NCBI RefSeq assembly: GCF_000178855.1 | Contig: NZ_ADVG01000005.1 | Coordinates: 186,001 to 250,000 of the forward strand | From: Ktedonobacter racemifer DSM 44963 | Lineage (GTDB): Bacteria; Chloroflexota; Ktedonobacteria; Ktedonobacterales; Ktedonobacteraceae | Direction of reading: 5' to 3' | DNA: 64,000 nt | Shown: in pieces, positions 35,684 through 44,957 of the stretch | How the letters are laid out: each line of letters begins with the position of its first letter | How positions within the stretch are numbered: the stretch's first letter is position 1 | Position numbers and translations under genes: made by a program | Notes under the pieces: generated by a model | What the model was told of the DNA's origin: nothing | The model's database searches: none | Seen by the model: the letters and a program-made list of their open reading frames with translations, nothing else

Positions 35684-36934
35684 ATGAGTATGACAGTATC
35701 ATCCACTTCCTCGGAGGAAGCGACGATCAAGTATGTGTGTGGGGTTGATATCGGGAGTCAATCCTGTACGGGCTGCATTTGTCGGCCTGACAAAAGCATA
35801 GTGGTCAAGTCAATGCCCTTTGCCAATGCCAGGGAGGGATGGCAGATCTGGGAAGAGAAACTGAGCCAATTGGATGCTCCTCCTCCCCAAATCCTCATTG
35901 GGATGGAGGCGACCTCCTGCTACCATGAGAATCTCTACCACGAACTCGAGCAGCGCGGCTCTATCCTGCGTCTGTTGCATCCTAGGCAAACCCATCAGTT
36001 TCACGAGCGGCAGGGCTTGCGTGCGAAGACCGATCGGCTGGACGCGCGAACTATCGCCAGGGTGTTGTTGAGTGGGGAGGCGCGAGCCGGCTATGTGCCA
36101 AGCGAGCAGGTCGCCACCTACCGCGAACTGGTCCGCTTGCATACGCACTTGAGCGATGAGGCGGCGGCCTATCAAAACGAGATCCAGGCCCTGGTCGTGG
36201 TGCTCTTTCCCGAATTCACTCGGATCTTCGCTGATCCTTGCGGACAAACGGCTCTAGCGGTTCTCAAAGCTTTTCCTAGCGCCCAGGCTATTGTCGCAGC
36301 AGATGTTGAACCCCTCTTCCAACTGCTGCGGGCGCAGAAGCCAGCGCATTATGGCCGTCCGACTGCCCAGAAGCTCGTGGCTTTGGCCAAAGAGAGTGCG
36401 AGCAGTGGGCGAGCCATCGCCGGACGATCGCTCAGTCTGCGTATTCTTTGCGATCAGCTCGAGCACACCCAGGCCAATCTTGCACGTCTGAACACCGAGA
36501 TTGAGCAGCTCCTGAACACCGATCCAGGGGTGAAGGGGTTACAACAGGTACCGGAATTTGGCCCGAAAACGCTGGCGGTGCTCCGGGCCGAGTTGGGGGA
36601 TGTCCAGCGCTTCTCACGGACCGACGAGGTGATTGCCTACGGGGGCATGGATATCGAGATCAAAGAGAGCGGTCTGTGGAAAGGGAAAGCCAAACTTTCC
36701 AAACGCGGCAGTGGCTTGTTGCGACGAGTCCTCTACATGACTGCTCTGCGTAGCATTCATCGGGAAGACTCAGCCTTCGGCGTGTACTATCAGCGCCAGG
36801 TGGCGCGCGGTCTCAAGACGGGCTCGGCCCTCATGGCCGTCATGCGCAAGATGCTGGCAGTGGCTGCTCACTTACTCATGCATGAGGGGGAGAAGTATGA
36901 TCCCAACAAGGTCTGTGGGAGTAGTGCAGGCTAG
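35684..36934 (+). CDS. IS110-family recombinase (DEDD transposase)
   Basis: A 416-aa recombinase that uses a RuvC-like DEDD active site plus a C-terminal catalytic Ser and, in this family, an RNA guide. Visible are GVDIGSQSCTGCI (D), LIGMEATSCYHENLY (E), RAKTDRLDARTIARVL (DxxD), and the transposase_20 part VPEFGPKTLAVLRAELGDVQRF followed by KLSKRGSGLLRRVLYMTAL with Ser. It appears intact. Start 35684 is used (AGCAGG six nt upstream); 35654 is an alternative. Confidence 0.9.
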   Translation: MSMTVSSTSSEEATIKYVCGVDIGSQSCTGCICRPDKSIVVKSMPFANAREGWQIWEEKLSQLDAPPPQILIGMEATSCYHENLYHELEQRGSILRLLHPRQTHQFHERQGLRAKTDRLDARTIARVLLSGEARAGYVPSEQVATYRELVRLHTHLSDEAAAYQNEIQALVVVLFPEFTRIFADPCGQTALAVLKAFPSAQAIVAADVEPLFQLLRAQKPAHYGRPTAQKLVALAKESASSGRAIAGRSLSLRILCDQLEHTQANLARLNTEIEQLLNTDPGVKGLQQVPEFGPKTLAVLRAELGDVQRFSRTDEVIAYGGMDIEIKESGLWKGKAKLSKRGSGLLRRVLYMTALRSIHREDSAFGVYYQRQVARGLKTGSALMAVMRKMLAVAAHLLMHEGEKYDPNKVCGSSAG

Positions 36935-36965
36935 TTGGGCGCCCAACTAGCCTGCACTGCTCCCA
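36918..36965 (+). terminator. Long perfect-stem hairpin at IS110 gene end
   Basis: AGTGCAGGCTAGTTGGGC followed immediately by its reverse complement spans the stop codon of the recombinase gene, extended on both sides by GGGAG and CTCCC with a mismatch. It may terminate transcription or mark an element end. Confidence 0.55.
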
Positions 36966-37239
36966 CGCCAAGGGATTCGCTTGCAGAACGCTTCAGGACG
37001 TTGCTCTGAAGCGCAAGGGGGTTATCTTTTTTTCTCGATCCAAAGACTTTTTTTGTCTTCCTTGCACAGAGCTTGACAAATCTTATGGCTTCTTGAGCAG
37101 GCTTTTCAAACTGGCTCGACTGCTGAGTCCCTCTTTGAGCTCCTCTCGGCTTGAGCGGAGCTCTTTGGAAAAGTGCAAAGTTAGAGTTCTTATTTTTGTA
37201 TTTACTTCCGGCGTTTGATTGAGAATTGAGATATGCTAT

Positions 37240-38412
37240 ATGGCAGAACAACGTAGCCGTGAAGGACAACGGCTCGGGAATTATCGGCTTGAACGCTTGT
37301 TGGGGCGCGGTGGGTTTGCCGAAGTCTATCTGGGGCGGCATATACATCTTCAGCGACCAGCCGCCATCAAAATCCTGCAAGCTCACCTTTCGGAACGTGA
37401 GATCGATGGCTTCCGGCAAGAAGCACAGATTATCGCCATGCTTGAGCATCCCCACATTGTGCGCATCCACGACTTTGATGTGCAGGATGGCGTGCCCTTT
37501 CTGGTAATGGAATATCTCCCCAATGGCACGATGCGTCAGCGCCATGCCAAAGGTGAACGGGTGCCGTTGCCCTCGGTGGTCTCCTATGTTAGGCAGGTGG
37601 CCGATGCCTTGCAATTTGCTCATGATCAGCGACTTATTCATCGCGATGTCAAGCCGGAGAACATGTTGCTTGGCCGACGCGACGAGGTGGTGCTCAGTGA
37701 CTTCGGCATTGCCTCCATCGCGCACAGCACCTCTTCAATGACAGTTCAGTCTGCGGTTGGTACGATCCCCTACATGGCCCCCGAACAGATCCAGGCGTAT
37801 TCCCGTGCGGCCAGCGATCAGTATTCTTTGGGCATTGTAACCTATGAGTGGCTTTGTGGTGAGCGTCCCTTCAGTGGTTCCTCGACCGAGATCTTGGCCA
37901 AGCACATGATGGCGCCACCCCCGCAGTTACGGCCAAAAGTGCCATCGCTCCCCGTAGATGTCGAGCAAATCATCTTGATCGCCCTGGCCAAAGATCCCGG
38001 GCAGCGCTTTAGCAGTATCCAAGCATTTGCGACGGCACTGCAAGTGGCTGCTGATGGAACTGCCCAGACTGTAAAGGCCTATGTCGGCGAAAGAAACCAG
38101 CCATCCCTCTCATCAACCATACCTCCAACCTTGCTTGCAGCGCCAGCATCCCAGGCGGCAGTGGAATTCCAGACGCCAGCAGCGTCCCCTTTGCCACCCG
38201 TGACGGCCTCTTCACCGGTGCCACCATTGTCGCCCATGACGACCCCTTCATCGGTGCCACCATTGTCGCCCATGACGACCCCTCAATCTATACTGGGAGA
38301 GTCTCCAAAGAGTAGAGTACAGTCCAAACCCTCGCGGCGAAGGTTGCTCATTGGCCTCGTCATGGCAGGAGTAATCATAGGTGGAGGAATAGCAATGCTG
38401 TTTTTAAGATAG
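37240..38412 (+). CDS. Ser/Thr protein kinase with C-terminal membrane anchor
   Basis: A 390-aa Hanks-type kinase: GRGGFAEVYLG (P-loop), AAIKIL (Lys), HRDVKPENMLL (catalytic loop), DFGIASI, GTIPYMAPEQ and DQYSLGIVTYE, ending near residue 260. A Pro/Ser/Thr linker (about 290-365) contains a near-perfect repeat SSxVPPLSPMTTP, then a single transmembrane helix LLIGLVMAGVIIGGGIAMLF at the very end, so the kinase domain faces the cytosol. Start 37240 has a weak site. The mobile element ends only 54 bp upstream, so the original promoter may be lost. Confidence 0.9.
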   Translation: MAEQRSREGQRLGNYRLERLLGRGGFAEVYLGRHIHLQRPAAIKILQAHLSEREIDGFRQEAQIIAMLEHPHIVRIHDFDVQDGVPFLVMEYLPNGTMRQRHAKGERVPLPSVVSYVRQVADALQFAHDQRLIHRDVKPENMLLGRRDEVVLSDFGIASIAHSTSSMTVQSAVGTIPYMAPEQIQAYSRAASDQYSLGIVTYEWLCGERPFSGSSTEILAKHMMAPPPQLRPKVPSLPVDVEQIILIALAKDPGQRFSSIQAFATALQVAADGTAQTVKAYVGERNQPSLSSTIPPTLLAAPASQAAVEFQTPAASPLPPVTASSPVPPLSPMTTPSSVPPLSPMTTPQSILGESPKSRVQSKPSRRRLLIGLVMAGVIIGGGIAMLFLR

Positions 38413-38416
38413 CATA

Positions 38417-38472
38417 GATTACAGTGGGGACAGGGCGTGGCATATCAGGCCGGCACCTGCCCCATTGTAATC
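38417..38472 (+). terminator. Hairpin after kinase gene
   Basis: GATTACAGTGGGG and its complement CCCCATTGTAATC pair just after the kinase stop, with inner CAGG and CCTG pairing around a 20-odd nt loop. No U-tract follows; a processing or termination structure is likely. Confidence 0.5.
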
Positions 38473-39123
38473 TCCAACCTCTGGTGCTTGCTTGCCGTAT
38501 GCCAAAGGGTGTAAATCAGCGAAATAAATGAGGGAAGAATTGCGAGGATAAGTGAGGGGAGTGATGGTATTTTAGATTTTAAAAGAGGGGAAAAATGCAT
38601 AATAGGTGAGTAAAGGAGAATCCTCCCTCACGCAGCCTGCTGAAAAGCGGATCAGGAAGAGTGCAAAATAGGAGCAAACCTGATGATGAGTGCGTGAGGC
38701 AGGAGGAGGGGAGTGGGTGAAGAACAGTCCAGGTGATGGTCGGTGGAATGCGTGCCTGGGGTTTGGTGAAGGGACCTCTGGAGTGGGTTGGTATGAGCAC
38801 CTCAAAAAGTGTGCAAAAAAAGCCCGTAAAGAAAGAGAAGAAGAGGATGGGCCTCTTTTTTTGCAGAGTCGTTGGGGGGAAATCTGAAGAAGACTATGAG
38901 GGGGCGAAGGGATGAAGGGAAAGAAGAGAGGAAAGAGGAATGAGGAGCAGCCCTTCTCAGGCGTGAGGAAATCAAGCGCGGGAAAAGCGAGGTTTTGGAC
39001 TTCTTGAGAGCAAGCCAAAAGCCTCATTTTTTATGAAAAATTGATGGAAAATGGAGTGTGGAAGGGGTATACTCCTGCTGGTGTGGTGAGAAGGTGAGGG
39101 AGAAGAAGAAAAGGTGGGAAGAG
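38473..39123. other. Intergenic, no gene recognised
   Basis: Purine-rich, G/A-biased sequence with several long but unconvincing frames. No motif or family signal was seen on either strand. Confidence 0.4.
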
Positions 39124-39375
39124 ATGAAGCAGGAGCGACGGGTATTGACCCTTGCGGAGTTGACGGAAGAGCAGCGTGCCGAAGCCTACAGGCGCTATGA
39201 AGTGGTGAGAGCGTGTGTGGAAGAAGGCATTGCGCAAACGGTGGTTGCGCGAGAGCGCGGTGTCCCTGTAAAGACGTTACAGCGGTGGGTGCGTCAGTAT
39301 CGGGAGTATGGGCTCTGTGGATTGGCGAGGCAAGCGCGCGCAGATCGCGGGACGCAGCGAATGTCGGAAGAGTGG
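39124..39375 (+). pseudogene. Helix-turn-helix transposase N-terminal fragment
   Basis: The frame from MKQERRVLTLAELTEEQRAE continues through YEVVRACVEEGIAQTVVARE and VPVKTLQRWVRQYREYGLCG, an HTH of the Mu/IS-like transposase N-terminus. It is cut by the IS6 element whose end begins at 39374. Confidence 0.55.
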
Positions 39376-40350
39376 TTCTGTCAGAACTCAGAAGACGATT
39401 TGGTATGGAGGCCACTCATGGAGTATGCTTGTGAGAAGCAAACATCTGATGAGGAGTGACCCATGAATTGCCCCCATTGTCTTTCCCCTTCCACGAAAGA
39501 ACAGCGCCAAAAAACCATTCTCGGGTATCGAATATTCCGCTGTTCGGCTTGCAACACCTTTTTAATGAACGCACTGGCACTCCCTTCAATTACCTTGAAT
39601 ATCCGACGGATATCGTCCTCCTCGTGGTCCTTTGGCGGCTCCGTTATAAACTGAGCCTTCGTGATGTGGCCGAAATGTTTTTGGCGCGTGGGTGGACCTT
39701 CACCCATGAGGCGGTCAGAGATTGGGAAGCTCGATTTGCCCCGCTGCTTGTAGATCAGTTGAGAAGAAAGCGACGTGGTCAAGCAGGAATCTCTTGGTAT
39801 GTTGATGAAACCTACATCAAAGTCTGTGGAAAGTGGTGTTATCTCTATCGAGCGATTGATCACGATGGCAATCTGGTTGATTCGCGATTGAGCGAGAAGC
39901 GAGATATGGATGCCGCACAGCAGTTCTTCAAGCAAGCTCTTGCTGTGGTTGGCCATGCTCCCGAGCAGGTCACGACGGATGGGCATCGTTCTTATCCACG
40001 TGCTATACGCGAGACGATGAGCAATGACGTGCAACATCGGACTAATACGTATCTCAATAATCGGCTGGAGCAAGATCACCGTGGCATCAAGCAGCGGTAT
40101 TATCCCATGCGCGGCTTTGGCAATTTCCAGGCAGCAGCTCGCTTTTGCAGGGCGTTTGATGAATTACGCCATTACTTCCGCCCTCGGAGTACAAAGGGTG
40201 AAACCATCTCGCTTGCGCAACAACGATTGCTCTTTCTCGACCGCTTCTTGGCCTTGCAAGTACTCATGGGAGCAGTTTCCTAGCCTCACAGATCATATTT
40301 GAGGGACATTGAAATACCTCTGATCCTGCGGTGGTCTCAGTTCTGACACT
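39374..40350 (+). mobile_element. IS6-family element, second type
   Basis: Near-terminal inverted repeats (TTCTGTCAGAACTCAGA at the left, TCTCAGTTCTGACAC at the right) around one transposase. The ends differ from the TTGTCAACTT IS6 elements elsewhere in the window, so this is a different IS6 subgroup. No target duplication is evident. Confidence 0.65.
39463..40283 (+). pseudogene. IS6-family transposase with N-terminal frameshift
   Basis: Begins MNCPHCLSPSTKEQRQK with a zinc-finger (YRIFRCSACN) at 39463 after GAGGAGTGACC, then a one-base deletion near 39553 shifts the frame into LFNERTGTPFNYLEYPTDIV. Downstream the protein is intact, with DDE residues in YVDETYIK, QVTTDGHRSY and RLEQDHRGIKQR. 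A second start in the shifted frame (39456) would bypass the lesion but lacks the zinc finger. Confidence 0.8.
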
Positions 40351-40388
40351 TCCCTTTGAGGCCACTTTGCACTTGATGACAGCTTCGC

Positions 40389-40739
40389 CAGGGTCTCACG
40401 CCACAACTTGTTGCTGCGCATCTATAAGTAGACATCTTGCTTGAGCTATCTACTTATAGATGCGCAGGGCGTCTACTGGAGTGAAGCCCTGTTTCGCGCA
40501 TTTCACCCCTTATATATAGGCCCTACGTTAAGGAAGGTGCCCTCTAGCCGCAAAGTAGATAAGTGCGGCACAGTTTTGCTCCTTTGAGCTTGGAAGACGG
40601 CACGGTTATCGATCCAGTTGGATTATCAGGGAGTCTGCCCATGGGAGAACTTGCGCATCTGAAATGAGACTGGGGAGTCAGATTCCTGCTCACCGTTCTC
40701 ATTCTAGACGCGCAGATGATCGACTGGCGTGAAACCCTG
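40389..40739. repeat. Pair of long imperfect palindromes
   Basis: Copy 1 (40389-40491) has a perfect 18-bp stem starting TGCGCATCTATAAGTAGA at 40415 with its complement at 40449-40466. Outside it are a 30-mer GCGCAGGGCGTCTACTGGAG (40462-40491) and a matching inverted arm on the left. Copy 2 (about 40651-40739) keeps 15 of 18 stem bases and a related 30-mer, GCGCAGATGATCGACTGGCG, at 40710-40739. Nothing coding lies in the region. Confidence 0.5.
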
Positions 40740-40759
40740 GTATAATATTCCAAAAGATA

Positions 40760-41776
40760 CTAGAAATTTGCCAGTACTATCTTGCCAATCGTTTGGCCAC
40801 TTTCAATTTTCGCATGGGCTTTGCGCAGATTCGCCGCATTGATCGGCTCCAGCAACTCGGTCAGCGTCGTCTTCACCTTGCCAGCGTCAACGAGCTGCGT
40901 CAGATCTTCCAGCAGGTTGTGCTGCTCGATCATGTCGGGGGTCTGGAACATGGGTCGGGTATACATCAGTTCCCAGGAGAGAGTTGCGCTTTTATAGAAG
41001 AGCGTGTCGAGCTTCGCGGAGGGATTGAGTGGGAGAATGGAACAGATTTTGCCCTGCGGCACGATGGCCTCGACGATACTGTCCCAATGCCGCTCAGGGT
41101 CGCTCAGGCAGAAGATGTAATCGACTGTGGGAAAGCCGAGCACCTTTAATTGAGGGACGAATGCCTGTGTATGGCTAATTGTATGGGTGGCACCGTGCTC
41201 TCTGGCCCACTGGATCGTTTCTGGTCGCGATGCCGTTCCGATGACTGTCAGGCCAACAAGGTCGGCGAGCTGGGTTGCGATGGAGCCGACCCCTCCCGCA
41301 GCGCCAATGATCAGGATGGTCTTGCCCTGGTTCACGGCAGGATTGCGCGAGATGCCCAGACGCTCGAAAAGTCCTTCCATGGAGGTCAATGAGGTCAGAG
41401 GGAGCGCGGCAGCCCGCGCGAAATCGAGGCTCTCTGGTTTGTGCCCAACAATGCGCTCGTCCACCAGATGAAACTCACTATTGCCGCCGGGACGAACATT
41501 GCTGCCAGCGTAATATACCTCATCTCCTGGCCGGAAGAGCGAGCATTCCGATCCAACTTCAGCCACAATCCCGGCTACATCCCGTCCAAGGATTTGTGGC
41601 GTCTCCTCTGCCTGCTTGCGCGCAACACGGGCTTTGACATCGGTAGGATTGACGGAGACCGCTTTGACCTGCACCAGCAGATCGCGCCCGGTCGGCGTGG
41701 GTTTCTCTATCTCAAGATCGATCAGGCTCTCTTCGTGTTCGATAGGAAGGGAACGATAAAAACCAACAGCTTTCAT
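40760..41776 (-). CDS. Zinc-binding-dehydrogenase family oxidoreductase (quinone oxidoreductase-like)
   Basis: A 338-aa medium-chain reductase: KAVGFYRSLPIEHEESLIDL, VSVNPTDVKAR, LGRDVAGIVAEVGSE and the cofactor motif LIIGAAGGVGSIATQLADLV with IVLANF at the C-terminus. No structural zinc cysteines are seen. It resembles the YhfP/zinc-dependent ADH1B-like subfamily. Start 41776 follows AAAGGCAAGCC. An upstream frame up to 41899 lacks such support. Confidence 0.88.
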   Translation of the reverse strand: MKAVGFYRSLPIEHEESLIDLEIEKPTPTGRDLLVQVKAVSVNPTDVKARVARKQAEETPQILGRDVAGIVAEVGSECSLFRPGDEVYYAGSNVRPGGNSEFHLVDERIVGHKPESLDFARAAALPLTSLTSMEGLFERLGISRNPAVNQGKTILIIGAAGGVGSIATQLADLVGLTVIGTASRPETIQWAREHGATHTISHTQAFVPQLKVLGFPTVDYIFCLSDPERHWDSIVEAIVPQGKICSILPLNPSAKLDTLFYKSATLSWELMYTRPMFQTPDMIEQHNLLEDLTQLVDAGKVKTTLTELLEPINAANLRKAHAKIESGQTIGKIVLANF

Positions 41777-42394
41777 GGCTTGCCTTTCTTTCAAGATGTT
41801 ATTTGCCAATGAGGATTCTTCCTCGCATATCGCTCCATTCTTTTTACCACAGTGCTTCGACTTTTGTGAAGTACGCACAGTTTTGTTATATCGTATCAAA
41901 AAAGATACTGATGGAATCTTTCGTGCAACATCTTGAGGTAGGCCCAGGTGTAAATTTACACGCCTGGCGAGCGAGATGAGAAAGATCAGCCATAATATGC
42001 TCCGATCTGGTGGATTGAAAAAACGCCCCTATACTGTATCCCCGCGAAAGAGGCAAAGTTCGAGGGAAAATGCTATCAATTTCCCTTTGAACTCAGAACT
42101 GGCTTTTAAACCATATATTGGCAGAGATCTGCACACAACAGAGACATCCAAACTCTGTTAGAGGTGCAATTACTTGTCCCAACGGTGTTTTATTCTAACA
42201 GGTCTTCGAGTCAGGCTACTACTAGTTTGGGCTATTCTCACGACTCACAGCGGCCTGTGAAGCATATTACGGCCTATTAGGCCCGTCGGAGAAATTTACA
42301 ACGCTAAGCTCTCAAAGTAACCCGAAGTGGTTGAAGCTCCAAGCGCTTTGGCCTCTTATCAGCCTCTTCAGAAAAGCGGGGACGTCGTCCGTAA
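41777..42394. other. Intergenic up to Tn3-type left end, no gene seen
   Basis: About 620 bp without a convincing gene. A GTATCAAAAAAGATAC palindrome sits near 41897, between the oxidoreductase and the transposon end; it might be an operator. Confidence 0.35.
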
Positions 42395-42432
42395 GGGGGT
42401 CCTAACATTTTTTTGGTGTTTTTCCCGCTAAG
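42395..42432 (+). repeat. Tn3-family terminal inverted repeat, 38 bp (left end)
   Basis: Starts GGGGGTCCTAACATTT and ends TTTTTCCCGCTAAG, giving 38 bp with the G-run outer end and CGCTAAG inner end typical of Tn3-family (Tn4430-like) elements. It opens the transposon that carries the CPBP protease, the IRS-like site, the tyrosine recombinase and the truncated transposase to the right. Confidence 0.7.
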
Positions 42433-42743
42433 CAAGTGAGAAAAAAGAGAATAGAAGAGGTATTTACGGATTATACCCATCATACCCTGTTAGGCAACAC
42501 TCCACTGAGCGGGTGCTCAAAATGAGTCCGGGACGCGCATAGTACATAGCACATAGCAGATCGCTGTGTTTATCCTGTTTACGATCAGCATAGCAGAAGC
42601 ATAACCTCTTTGCCAGGATGATGTGTGAATTTTGATAGAACTTCTGAAATGACAAAATAACACACATTCGTGACACTTTTGACATACTTTAGGAACAGTC
42701 GGGAGAGATACTTCTCATGGAAACAAAAACAAAGGAGATTTAT

Positions 42744-43700
42744 ATGAATAACACACAAACAGGATTAGAAGATCAAAATATGAATAATATGCAAAAGAAA
42801 TCCGAAGCTCAACACATAAATGAAGGGAATAAGCGGTTTCAGGTATGGAAATCCCATCCACTCGTCGCTTACTTTGTCCTGGCCTATGCTATTACGTGGC
42901 TATTCCTGGGTCTGGTAGCCCTTCATTCGCATGGGCTCCTCGCTCTCCCATCCGGCCTCATTTTTCCCCTTACGCTTGTGGGGAGCATTGGTCTGTTACT
43001 TGCCGCCTTGCTCCTCACCGTCACCACCACTGGCAAGAGAGGCATGCGCGCCTTTTTTCGGCAGCTTCTCATCTGGCGAGTCAATCCGTGGTGGTATCTG
43101 GTGGTACTCTTTGAACCGGCCCTTGTCACATTGATTGTCCTGGCCGTCACATCTCTTCTAGGAGGACCCTCATTCAATTTTGCCCATCCACCGGTGGTCC
43201 AGCGACCCCCTCTCCCTCTTCCCTCAGGTATCAGTCCCTATCTTCTGATCGTCCCACTGTTTCTCCTAGGAGGTCTGCTTGGGGGGCCATTGGGGGAGGA
43301 GCTAGGGTGGCGGGGATATGCGCTGGCGAAGCTCCAGAGTCGGTACAGTGCCCTGGGAGCGAGCCTCATTCTTGGCGTCTTGTGGGCCGTGTGGCACCTC
43401 CCGTTCTTTTTTATGCCGGGAACGACTCAATCCACCACGCCCTTCCTCCTCTTCGCGTTCGGTACACTGGCCAATAGCATTCTGTTCACCTGGGTCTACA
43501 ATCACACACGAGGGAGTGTCTTGCTGACGTTCTTGTTCCACAATGCACTGAACATAACGGCGCTTTACCTTCCCCTTTCGCTCTGGAATGATTGGCAAGG
43601 GGTGGTGGCACAATGTCTTGTGGCGCTGGTTGTGGTCATCATTGCTGGTCCTGCACGCCTCTCTCGGAGATTATCTTCCAGACAAACATCATCATGGTGA
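42744..43700 (+). CDS. CPBP family intramembrane metalloprotease
   Basis: A 318-aa polytopic membrane protein of the CPBP (CAAX protease and bacteriocin-processing) family. The glutamate motif EELGWRGYAL and the histidines in WAVWHLPFFF and FLFHNALNI give the metal site; about eight hydrophobic segments surround them. Some members prenyl-process or mature peptides; the target here is unknown. Start 42744 is preferred because of AAAGGAGATTTAT; 42717 is possible. It is a passenger inside the Tn3-type element. Confidence 0.88.
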   Translation: MNNTQTGLEDQNMNNMQKKSEAQHINEGNKRFQVWKSHPLVAYFVLAYAITWLFLGLVALHSHGLLALPSGLIFPLTLVGSIGLLLAALLLTVTTTGKRGMRAFFRQLLIWRVNPWWYLVVLFEPALVTLIVLAVTSLLGGPSFNFAHPPVVQRPPLPLPSGISPYLLIVPLFLLGGLLGGPLGEELGWRGYALAKLQSRYSALGASLILGVLWAVWHLPFFFMPGTTQSTTPFLLFAFGTLANSILFTWVYNHTRGSVLLTFLFHNALNITALYLPLSLWNDWQGVVAQCLVALVVVIIAGPARLSRRLSSRQTSSW

Positions 43701-43726
43701 GGGATAAAAATGTTGAGATCCTGTAA

Positions 43727-43842
43727 CGCTGCCGATAGCTGCCCTTATCAGCACCGTGAATCCCGAAAAACAGGCCCACAGCGCCGATAAGGTGTTGCTT
43801 TTGGCCCCAGTTTCTGGTATTTCAACGGTGCCGATAAGATGC
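43727..43842 (+). promoter_or_regulatory. IRS-like recombination site for TnpI-type recombinase
   Basis: An inverted pair (CGCTGCCGATAG at about 43728-43739 and CCCTTATCAGCACC at 43742-43755) is followed by two direct copies of the motif (GCGCCGATAAGGTG at 43781-43794, GGTGCCGATAAGATG at 43827-43841). The total of about 116 bp, with a core inverted pair plus two accessory direct repeats, is the layout of the Tn4430 internal recombination site. The recombinase gene follows 60 bp later. Confidence 0.7.
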
Positions 43843-43904
43843 ACTGATTGGGAAATGATCTGTCAGTGATCCTATCCGAAAACGAAATACCGAAGAGGAG
43901 CAGC

Positions 43905-44957
43905 ATGTTCGATCACCTACTGGAACGATATGTGGCGTCTTTGACCACGGCAGGTAAGACTCCTGCCACCCAGCGTGCGATCCGCTCGGACCTCGCGCAG
44001 TTTTGCGCCTGGTGGGAACAGATGCACCAGCGTCCATTCGATTTGACACAGGTGGTAGAGCGGGACCTGCGCGCCTGGAAGACGGTTCGCCAACAGGAGG
44101 AGGGCGCGGCCCCGGCAACGATTAATCGCGGGCTTTCGACCCTGCGCCGTCTGTGTACCTGGGCCGTGGAACAACAGTTGCTCACCGAGAATCCCGTCAA
44201 AGATGTTGCTGACATTCCCTCCACGCCTGTTTCGCCACGCTCGCTGCCTGATCTGGCCGTGGATGCCCTCCTGCGCGCCACCCGCGCGGAGCCTGATCTC
44301 CGACTCCGTCTTCGGGACGAAGCGTTGCTCGCGCTGCTGGTGTATGCTGGTGTGCGTATCCAGGAAGCCTGCGATCTCCAGTTGCGTGACCTGGACCTGG
44401 CGTCAGGCACGCTCGTGGTTCGCAGCGGAAAGGGGGGAAAAGCACGCCGTCTGCCTGTGCATTCTGAGGCACAACGTGCCCTCTCCCGCTATCTCCAGGA
44501 GGTGCGCTGTCCAGAAGGGCTGCCTCCCATTGGAAGCGAACAGGAGCGGACACCACTGCTCGTGGGGATGCAGCGCGCAGTGGCCGGGCGTCCACTGGCT
44601 CCGGGGATCAAAACACGAGTGGCTCGTCAACGCATTGCACAGTTGGGAAAAGTTGCAGCCACCCAGTTGGAAGAAGCTGCCACCCGCGAGCGGGATCTGG
44701 CGCGGGCCGAGCAGCTTCGCGCCTGTGTGCTGCAACTGGAAACTGCCGCGCCGCACCAGTTGCGGCATAGCTTTGCGCGGCGGATGCTCAAAACCGGGGC
44801 GCAGCTCCCCGAAGTGCAGCGCATGCTTGGGCATAGCCGACTCTCGACGACGGGTATCTATCTCACGCCCAGTGAGGAGGACATCAGAGCAGCGGTGGAG
44901 CGCGCCGGTCTGTACCCCACAAGGCTCGCGACAGAAGCACACAGCAGTACCTATTGA
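43905..44957 (+). CDS. TnpI-like tyrosine recombinase
   Basis: A 350-aa tyrosine site-specific recombinase that resolves Tn3-type cointegrates. The N-terminal SAM-like core-binding domain (ERYVASLTTAGKTPATQRAI) is followed by the catalytic residues: Arg in YAGVRIQEACD, His-Arg in PHQLRHSFARRML, His in LGHSRLSTTG and Tyr in IYLTP. Start 43905 follows GAGGAG; the stop overlaps the next gene by TGATG. A longer insertion (about residues 225-265) between the Arg and His boxes is odd. Confidence 0.88.
   Translation: MFDHLLERYVASLTTAGKTPATQRAIRSDLAQFCAWWEQMHQRPFDLTQVVERDLRAWKTVRQQEEGAAPATINRGLSTLRRLCTWAVEQQLLTENPVKDVADIPSTPVSPRSLPDLAVDALLRATRAEPDLRLRLRDEALLALLVYAGVRIQEACDLQLRDLDLASGTLVVRSGKGGKARRLPVHSEAQRALSRYLQEVRCPEGLPPIGSEQERTPLLVGMQRAVAGRPLAPGIKTRVARQRIAQLGKVAATQLEEAATRERDLARAEQLRACVLQLETAAPHQLRHSFARRMLKTGAQLPEVQRMLGHSRLSTTGIYLTPSEEDIRAAVERAGLYPTRLATEAHSSTY

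Larger units (their letters stand above)
33996..37186. mobile_element. 3.2 kb element with 26-bp inverted repeats, 6-bp target duplication, nested IS110
   Basis: Left end CTCTAACTTTGCACTTTTCC at 33996 and its 26-bp inverted complement ending at 37186 are perfect. Both are flanked by TTCTTA (33990-33995 and 37187-37192), a clean target-site duplication. Inside lie a degenerate DDE transposase (34096-35345) and an apparently intact IS110-family recombinase (35684-36934), which seems to have entered later. Confidence 0.85.

Noticed and set aside
38572..39027. Ser/Pro/Phe-rich minus-strand frame
   Set aside because: Produced by purine-biased sequence; low complexity and no start signal.
40462..40739. 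Possible degenerate CRISPR repeats ending in GTGAAACCC
   Set aside because: Only two imperfect copies, 218 nt apart, inside palindromes, no spacers and no cas genes.
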